Of a stretch of DNA of 64,000 bases, positions 59,502 to 64,000 are shown one piece after another. A program made the translations under genes and the position numbers. The notes beneath the pieces are model-generated. The model made no database searches. It saw only the letters and a list, made by a program, of their open reading frames with translations, and was not told the DNA's origin. This DNA comes from Salinarimonas sp. (GTDB taxonomy: Bacteria > Pseudomonadota > Alphaproteobacteria > Rhizobiales > Beijerinckiaceae): NCBI RefSeq assembly GCF_040111675.1, contig NZ_CP157794.1, positions 3,555,501-3,619,500 of the forward strand, given 5' to 3'. Position 1 is the first letter of the stretch, and each line of letters begins with the position of its first letter.

Positions 59502-59987
59502 TCAGTGGTCGCCTTCGAGCCCGCCGATGTGCTTCTGCGCGTAGAGCTGCAGGCCGACCTGCTTGATCAGCTCGAGCTGCGTCTCGAGGAAGTCGACATG
59601 CCCCTCCTCGTCGGTCGCCAGCTCCTCGAACAGGTTCTTCGACACGCGGTCGTTGACGCTGTCGCAGTACTTGGCGGCCTCGAGATAGAGCGCGCGCGCC
59701 TCGAGCTCGGCGGCGAGGTCGGCCTCGATCACCTCGAGCACGTTCTGCCCGATGCGGAGCGGGTCGAGCTCCTGGAGGTTCGGGAAGCCCTCCAGGAAGA
59801 TGATGCGCGTGACGAACTTGTCCGCATGCACCATCTCCTCGATCGACTCCTTGCGCCAATAGGCGGCGAGGTCCTTGTAGCCCCAATCGTCGAGCAGGCG
59901 GTAGTGGAGCCAGTACTGGTTCACCGCCGTCAGCTCGCTGCGCAGCCCCTTGTTCAGATACTCGATGACCTTGGTATCGCCTTTCAT
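59502..59987 (-). CDS. bfr: Bacterioferritin
   Basis: Heme-containing iron-storage protein of 161 residues that forms a 24-mer shell in known members. The ferroxidase ligands are seen in [20 protein letters not shown] (Glu18 region), [10 protein letters not shown] (Glu and His, with the heme-ligand Met), [14 protein letters not shown] and [14 protein letters not shown]. Length and motifs are complete. The ATG at 59987 lies 30 bp from an Irr/ICE-like box. The reductant ferredoxin Bfd is encoded just upstream on the same strand but with its own box. Confidence 0.95.
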   Translation of the reverse strand: MKGDTKVIEYLNKGLRSELTAVNQYWLHYRLLDDWGYKDLAAYWRKESIEEMVHADKFVTRIIFLEGFPNLQELDPLRIGQNVLEVIEADLAAELEARALYLEAAKYCDSVNDRVSKNLFEELATDEEGHVDFLETQLELIKQVGLQLYAQKHIGGLEGDH

Positions 59988-60017
59988 GGCTCGACCGCCT
60001 CTGTCTCTGTAATGGTT

Positions 60018-60034
60018 TAGAACGATTCCAAAAA
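60018..60034 (-). promoter_or_regulatory. Irr/ICE-like operator upstream of bfr
   Basis: TTTAGAACGATTCCAAA is a 17-bp near-perfect dyad, matching the rhizobial iron-control element TTTAGAA-N3-TTCTAAA at 13 of 14 defined bases. It lies 31-47 bp before the bfr start. Irr binds such boxes and is degraded when heme is plentiful, so bfr would be tuned to iron status; the binding is inferred. Confidence 0.7.
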
Positions 60035-60147
60035 GAGACCTAGCGGACTTGACCGCCCTTGGCAATGCCGGGAGGGCGCGCCTTCGGGTTAGTCCGTATG
60101 GAAGGCGGGCGTGGGAGAGGGCTCGGGTTCGCCGCTCGCGCGGGCGT

Positions 60148-60396
60148 TCACGCGACCTTCGCCTGGTGCATGCAGGCCGCGCCGCAGGTCTCGGTGCAGC
60201 CCTCGACCGCCGCCGCGGAGGCCTCGGCGAAGCTCGCGTTCATGATCTTGCGGATCGTCGTGGCGCAGCGCCCGCAGCGCGGCGCGCAGCCCAGGCAGCG
60301 ATAGACCTGGGCCGGGGTGCGCGGGCAGGCGGCGTTCGACGCCATGCAGGCCTTGACTTGCGCGTCCGAAAGCACGTTGCAGGAGCAGACGATCAT
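60148..60396 (-). CDS. bfd: Bacterioferritin-associated ferredoxin
   Basis: Small 2Fe-2S protein of 82 residues that reduces bacterioferritin to release iron. It starts [20 protein letters not shown] with the first Cys pair (Cys4, Cys6) and later [20 protein letters not shown] with the second. Further cysteines in the tail ([15 protein letters not shown]) exceed the usual set and may bind extra metal or form disulfides. The ATG at 60396 lies 12 bp after its own ICE-like box. Bfr lies 160 bp downstream. Confidence 0.92.
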   Translation of the reverse strand: MIVCSCNVLSDAQVKACMASNAACPRTPAQVYRCLGCAPRCGRCATTIRKIMNASFAEASAAAVEGCTETCGAACMHQAKVA

Positions 60397-60407
60397 CGGG
60401 CTTCCAG

Positions 60408-60424
60408 TTTAGAGCGGTTCAAAA
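60408..60424 (-). promoter_or_regulatory. Irr/ICE-like operator upstream of bfd
   Basis: TTTAGAGCGGTTCAAAA is the same type of dyad as the bfr box, with 12 of 14 defined bases matching TTTAGAA-N3-TTCTAAA. It lies 12-28 bp before the bfd start. Two boxes on two adjacent iron-storage genes support joint iron control. Confidence 0.6.
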
Positions 60425-60700
60425 CTGTGTTTGTTATCAAGTACTTAGCACGCCTCGCCGCGCCCTGGCAATACGTGTCGCCCCGTCGGGGTTCCCCCTG
60501 AGGCGCGACCGGTCGACGCCTCCTCCTGTGGTGATGCGGGACGATCGAGGGAGGACCGGCCCCGGCCTGTCCTGTTCGCCGGACCCGAACGGCATCGAAT
60601 CGAGCCATGGACGGCATCGGACGCAGTCTGACCGGCGATACCCCGCTCGACGGCATGATCGCGGCGCGGGCGGCCGCACGCGCGCAGCGCCCGGCAGCGT

Positions 60701-61042
60701 GTGCTCGCGCGCGTCGACGCTCGCGCGGACGATACGGCGGAGATCGCCGTCATCGGCTCGCTCGCCCGCGGAGGGTTCGGACCGCACTCCGACGTCGACC
60801 TTCTCGTGCGCGGCCCCGTCGACACCGCGACGCGGGTGCGCGTCGAGCAGACGGTCGCCGCCGCCATGCGCGGCTCCGGCATTCCGGCGGACATCGTCTG
60901 TGCCTGCGACCTCACGCCCGAGCGGCTGAAGGAATTCGAGCATGATCTCGTCGAGCCGTCCCGCCTTCGCGAGGCGCTGCCCGCCCTTGTCGCGGGGATC
61001 GCCGCTCTCGAAGCCGATCCGACCGGCCGCGATCCGCTCTGA
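60701..61042 (+). CDS. Nucleotidyltransferase domain protein (possibly frameshifted N terminus)
   Basis: A minimal nucleotidyltransferase of 113 residues. The pol-beta motif is IGSLARGGFGPHSDVDLLV, with Gly19-Ser20 and the catalytic pair Asp31 and Asp33. A C-terminal region with CDLTPERLKEFEHDLVEPSR follows. The GTG at 60701 has a weak ribosome site. An ATG at 60607 opens another frame with MDGIGRSLTGDTPLDGMIAA, and one base difference near 60690 would join them. Either the real start is at 60607 and a frameshift exists, or the domain starts at 60701. It may be a MNT-type toxin-antitoxin member, but no HEPN gene is seen. Confidence 0.65.
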   Translation: MLARVDARADDTAEIAVIGSLARGGFGPHSDVDLLVRGPVDTATRVRVEQTVAAAMRGSGIPADIVCACDLTPERLKEFEHDLVEPSRLREALPALVAGIAALEADPTGRDPL

Positions 61043-61092
61043 CGCCGCAATGTCGTTTGCCCGTCGCATCCGCCGCGCTATAATCAAAGATC

Positions 61093-62169
61093 ATGACCGC
61101 GACCGATCCCCCGCCGGGTTCCGAAGCACGGACCGCCGTCGACGACGGCTGGACGGTCGAGCGCCTGCGCCTCGCCGCGGAGGCGGCGCAGGTCGGCACG
61201 TTCGCGGGCGATCTCCTCACCGGCGCGCTCGACTGGTCTCCGCGCTGCCGGGCGATCTTCGGCGTCGGCGCGGATGTCGTGATCACGCGCGCGGATTTCG
61301 AGGCCCTCGTCCATCCCGACGACGCGGAACGAGTGGCGGAGGCGGTGCGGCGTGTGCGCGGACCGGAGGAGCCGGGCGCCTACGCGCTCGAGTTCCGGAT
61401 CGTCCGGCCCGACGGCGAGACGCGCTGGGTCGAGTCGCGCGGGCGGGTCGTCTACGGCGAGGTGGAGGGCGCGCGACGGCCTCTGCGCTTCCTCGGGGCG
61501 GTGGTCGATATCACCGAGCGCAAGCGCTTCCAGGAGGAGCTCACCGAGGCGCTCGCCGTCAAGGAGGCGCTGCTCGAGGAGGTCAACCACCGCGTCAAGA
61601 ACTCGCTGCAGCTCGTCACCTCGCTCTGCTCGCTCCAGGCGGGCCATGCCGTCGACGCGGGCGTGAAGCGGATTCTCGCCGAGGCGAGCCGCCGCATCGG
61701 CGTGATAGCCGCCGTGCACGAGCGGCTCTACGCCTCGCGGCGGCACGACCGCGTCGACGCCGCGGACCTGCTCGGAGGCCTCGCGACGGACACGGTGCGA
61801 GCGCTCGGCGACCCCGAGCGGATCGGCTTCTCCTTCGACGGGCCCCCGCGGCCGGCGACGCTCGCCATCGATCGCGCGGTGCCGACCGCGCTCATCGTCA
61901 ACGAGATGCTCATCAACGCGCTGAAATACGCCTACCCGCCTCCCCGGACGGGGACCGTGCGGCTCGTCCTCGCCGACGACGGCGGGGGCGCGTTGCGGAT
62001 CACGGTGGCGGACGACGGCGTCGGCCTGCCGGAGGGCTACGATCCGGCGGAATCGACCGGCATCGGCATGCGCATCGTCGCCGCGCTGGCCAGGCAGCTC
62101 GGCGCCACGCTCGATGTCGCCGACGCCGCGCCGGGCGCGCGCTTCACCCTAGCCCTGCCCCCCGCCTGA
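61093..62169 (+). CDS. PAS-HWE/HisKA_2 sensor histidine kinase
   Basis: Cytoplasmic sensor kinase of 358 residues without membrane helices. The PAS domain covers about residues 25-145 (LRLAAEAAQVGTFAGDLLTG, VIVRPDGETRWVESRGRVVY-type strand, GAVVDITERKRFQ). The HisKA_2 dimerisation helix has LLEEVNHRVKNSLQLVTSLC with the phospho-acceptor His166. The ATPase part has VNEMLINALKYAYPP (N-box) and VADDGVGLPEGYDP with STGIGMRIVAALARQLG. Such kinases usually act with general stress or light-type partners, but no regulator lies next to it. The 3' end overlaps fixS by 21 bp. Confidence 0.9.
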   Translation: MTATDPPPGSEARTAVDDGWTVERLRLAAEAAQVGTFAGDLLTGALDWSPRCRAIFGVGADVVITRADFEALVHPDDAERVAEAVRRVRGPEEPGAYALEFRIVRPDGETRWVESRGRVVYGEVEGARRPLRFLGAVVDITERKRFQEELTEALAVKEALLEEVNHRVKNSLQLVTSLCSLQAGHAVDAGVKRILAEASRRIGVIAAVHERLYASRRHDRVDAADLLGGLATDTVRALGDPERIGFSFDGPPRPATLAIDRAVPTALIVNEMLINALKYAYPPPRTGTVRLVLADDGGGALRITVADDGVGLPEGYDPAESTGIGMRIVAALARQLGATLDVADAAPGARFTLALPPA

Positions 62170-62358
62170 GCCGTCCCGGCGCTCCGGCCTCTCGCGTCGG
62201 GGGCGCTGGTCCTCGGGCAGGTCGTCGTCGTCGAGGATGCGCACCGCCGCGCCTTCGAGATCGTCGTACTGGCCCTTCTTCAGGGACCAGAGGAAGGCCG
62301 CGAGCCCGAGAAGGCCGAGAGCGAGCGCGATCGGGAGCAGATAGAGGATCACGTTCAC
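62149..62358 (-). CDS. ccoS: cbb3-type cytochrome oxidase assembly protein CcoS/FixS
   Basis: A 69-residue single-pass membrane protein. The first 30 residues (VILYLLPIALALGLLGLAAF) form the helix, followed by LWSLKKGQYDDLEGAAVRIL, the CcoS signature with its GQYDDLEG motif, then an acidic and a charged tail. It is needed for heme and copper insertion into the cbb3 oxidase. Its start overlaps the fixI stop by 4 bp (ATGA). It is convergent with the histidine kinase gene. Confidence 0.93.
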   Translation of the reverse strand: MNVILYLLPIALALGLLGLAAFLWSLKKGQYDDLEGAAVRILDDDDLPEDQRPRRERPERRDGSGGGQG

Positions 62359-64000
62359 GGGGCGGCCTCCTCGAAAGCGGGGCGGGGCGCGGCGGCGGCG
62401 GCGGATCGCGCCGGCGACGCCGAAGGCGAGGCCCCGGTCGCCGCCTTGCGCGGACGCGCCTGCGCCCGGAGCGCGTTCACGGTGACGACGATGGACGAGC
62501 CCGACATGGCGATCGCGGCGACGAGCGGGGTGACGTAGCCGGCGACCGCGATGGGTACGGCGATCAGGTTGTAGAGCGTCGCGAGCCAGAGGTTCTGGCG
62601 CATCACCGCGAGCGCCCGGCGGGTGAGCGCCACGGCGTCGGCCACCGGCCCGAGCCGGTCTCCCAGCACGAGCGCGTCGGCGCAGGTCTGGGTGAGGTGC
62701 GAGGCCGAGATCGGCGAGAGCGAGGCGTGGGCGGCGGCGAGCGCGGGAGCGTCGTTGAGGCCGTCGCCGACCATCAGCACCCGCCGCCCCTCCCCTTTCA
62801 GCGCCTCGATGAGCGCCGTCTTGTCGCCGGGCTTCGCGCCGGCGCGCCAGTCCGCGACGCCGACCGCCGCGGCGGCGCGGGCGACGGGCCCCTCGCGGTC
62901 GCCGGAGACGATCATGACGGACAGCCCCATGCGCTCGAGCCGCGCCACGGTCTCGGCGGCGTCCTCGCGCAGGGTCTGGCGCAGGGTGAGCACGGCGCGG
63001 CGCGCGCCCAGCGAGACGGCGATGGCGGTGGCGTCCGGGTCGTCCGCGAGCGCCTGCGCGGCCTCGGCTTCGGCGTCGCAGAAGGCGGCGGACCCGAGCC
63101 GCGCCTCGACGCCGTCGAAGATCGCGACGACGCCGCGGCCCGGCTCCTCGCGCGCGCCGGCGAGGGGGCGCGTGTCGAGTCCCTCGCGCGAGAGGGCGAG
63201 GCCCAGCGCCTTGGCCAGCGGATGCGAGGAGGTCTGGGCGAGCCGCGCCGCGAGGGCGACGAGGTCGGCGGGCGCCTCCGCGCGGTTGGCGAGGCGCGCC
63301 TCGGGGCTCGTCAGCGTGCCGGTCTTGTCGAGGACGACCGTGTCGCAGGTGGCGATCCGCTCGACGCCGTCGCCGGACCCGAGCAGCACGCCGGCCTTGA
63401 ACAGGGCGCCCGAGACGACGACCTGCACCGCCGGCACGGCGAGGCCGAGCGCGCAGGGGCAGGTGATGATCAGCACCGCGACCGCGGTGAGGATGGCGAA
63501 ATGCGGGTCGGCGCCCCAGGCGATCCAGCCGATGGCGGTGAGGAGCGCGGTCGCGTGCACCACGGGCGAGTAGAGCCGCGCGGCCTTGTCGGCGATGCGC
63601 ACGTATTTCGACTTGGCGAGCAGCGCCGCGTCGAGGAGCTTGTTGACCTCGGCGACGAGCGAGCTCTCGGCGGCGGCGGTGGCGCGCACGACGAGCGCGC
63701 CCGAGACGTTCAGCGTGCCGGAATGGACGATGGCGCCGGGCGCCACGGGATCGTGCGCGGTCTCGCCGGTGACGAGGCTCGCGTCGACCTCGGAGGCCCC
63801 CTCCTCCACCACGCCGTCGACGGCGATGCGGTCGCCCGGGCGCACGGCGATGCGCTCGCCGGCCTTGATCGCCAGCACCGGGACCTCGACGATCGCGCCG
63901 TCGGAGCCGATCCGGCGGGCCGTGTCGCCGCGCAGCGCGATGAGATTGCCGGCGACGGCCCGGGTGCGCTTGCGCATCGCCTGGTCGAGCACGCGTCCGG
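62355..64000 (-). CDS. ccoI: Copper P-type ATPase CcoI/FixI, C-terminal part (cut by window end)
   Basis: P1B-type ATPase that exports Cu+ for cbb3 oxidase assembly. About 548 residues are visible, and the frame continues past the right edge. Present are the actuator SLVTGET loop, the CPC transmembrane motif (LIITCPCALGLAVPAVQ), the phosphorylation site DKTGTLT, and the hinge VGDGLNDAPAL, with GSSIVVTVNALRA near the end. The N-terminal metal-binding domain lies outside the window. The operon context (fixI then fixS) supports a cbb3 rather than general copper role. Confidence 0.93.
   Translation of the reverse strand, partial: GRVLDQAMRKRTRAVAGNLIALRGDTARRIGSDGAIVEVPVLAIKAGERIAVRPGDRIAVDGVVEEGASEVDASLVTGETAHDPVAPGAIVHSGTLNVSGALVVRATAAAESSLVAEVNKLLDAALLAKSKYVRIADKAARLYSPVVHATALLTAIGWIAWGADPHFAILTAVAVLIITCPCALGLAVPAVQVVVSGALFKAGVLLGSGDGVERIATCDTVVLDKTGTLTSPEARLANRAEAPADLVALAARLAQTSSHPLAKALGLALSREGLDTRPLAGAREEPGRGVVAIFDGVEARLGSAAFCDAEAEAAQALADDPDATAIAVSLGARRAVLTLRQTLREDAAETVARLERMGLSVMIVSGDREGPVARAAAAVGVADWRAGAKPGDKTALIEALKGEGRRVLMVGDGLNDAPALAAAHASLSPISASHLTQTCADALVLGDRLGPVADAVALTRRALAVMRQNLWLATLYNLIAVPIAVAGYVTPLVAAIAMSGSSIVVTVNALRAQARPRKAATGASPSASPARSAAAAAPRPAFEEAAP

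Overview
The window is a high-GC chromosomal segment of an alphaproteobacterium, most likely of the order Hyphomicrobiales (Rhizobiales). The evidence is the gene content and order: folA-hflK-hflC-DUF2065-degP, the liv cluster with a DUF6867 gene, DUF465-purE-purK, glyS-ppdK, zapA-DUF4164, fixI-fixS, and Irr-type iron boxes at bfr and bfd. The genus cannot be fixed from the sequence. Most of the window is ordinary core and transport genome. A few pockets of lower GC look acquired.

Layout. 1-212: cut-off GNAT gene. 225-1280: IS630-family element, copy 1. 1301-5618: sn-glycerol-3-phosphate ABC transporter (ugpBAEC). 5947-8399: Hsp20, YbaK-type deacylase, a small hypothetical, and a Sco protein with a tiny membrane partner. 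8463-9157: unrecognised two-gene unit. 9277-11226: membrane glycosyltransferase. 11424-12619: XRE regulator plus DUF3800, lower GC. 12922-13890: orphan solute-binding protein, followed by a long inverted repeat. 14196-17591: TRAP-TAXI transporter. 17948-20024: CGNR regulator divergent from an MFS transporter. 20131-25670: DUF1622, ppdK and glyS. 25801-27240: selO. 27324-27857: low-GC orphan gene. 27929-30203: two divergent DUF465 genes, purE and purK. 30232-35685: zinc metallopeptidase, then a tellurite/stress cluster (terD, terA, terB, a Ca2+/Na+-type antiporter, second terD). 35941-38916: cutA, then nadK, response regulator, Hpt-like protein and MBL hydrolase. 39019-40074: IS630 copy 2, inverted. 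40074-41136: zapA, DUF4164 and a small hypothetical.

41512-47462: degP, DUF2065, hflC, hflK, folA, GNAT and an NAD(P)-binding protein, all on the minus strand. 47497-53514: YbjN, Rieske/FAD reductase, DUF599, rhodanese, aspS, VOC and a small secreted protein. 53707-59200: branched-chain amino-acid ABC transporter livK-DUF6867-livFGMH. 59502-60396: bacterioferritin and its ferredoxin, each with an Irr/ICE-like box. 60701-62169: nucleotidyltransferase and HWE/HisKA_2 histidine kinase. 62149-64000: cbb3 oxidase assembly genes fixS and fixI, the latter cut by the window end.

The most notable signals are these: two 1056-bp IS630 copies in inverted orientation differing by one detected base, each needing a -1 frameshift to make transposase; copy 2 sitting inside the zapA stop codon and rebuilding it; small palindromes beside copy 2 that share the IS end sequence (MITE-like); a Ter cluster that carries a CaCA antiporter where TerC is usually found; paired Irr-like operators; and the XRE-DUF3800 locus with repeated CTATTCGA sites. 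No CRISPR array, rRNA or tRNA gene was found.
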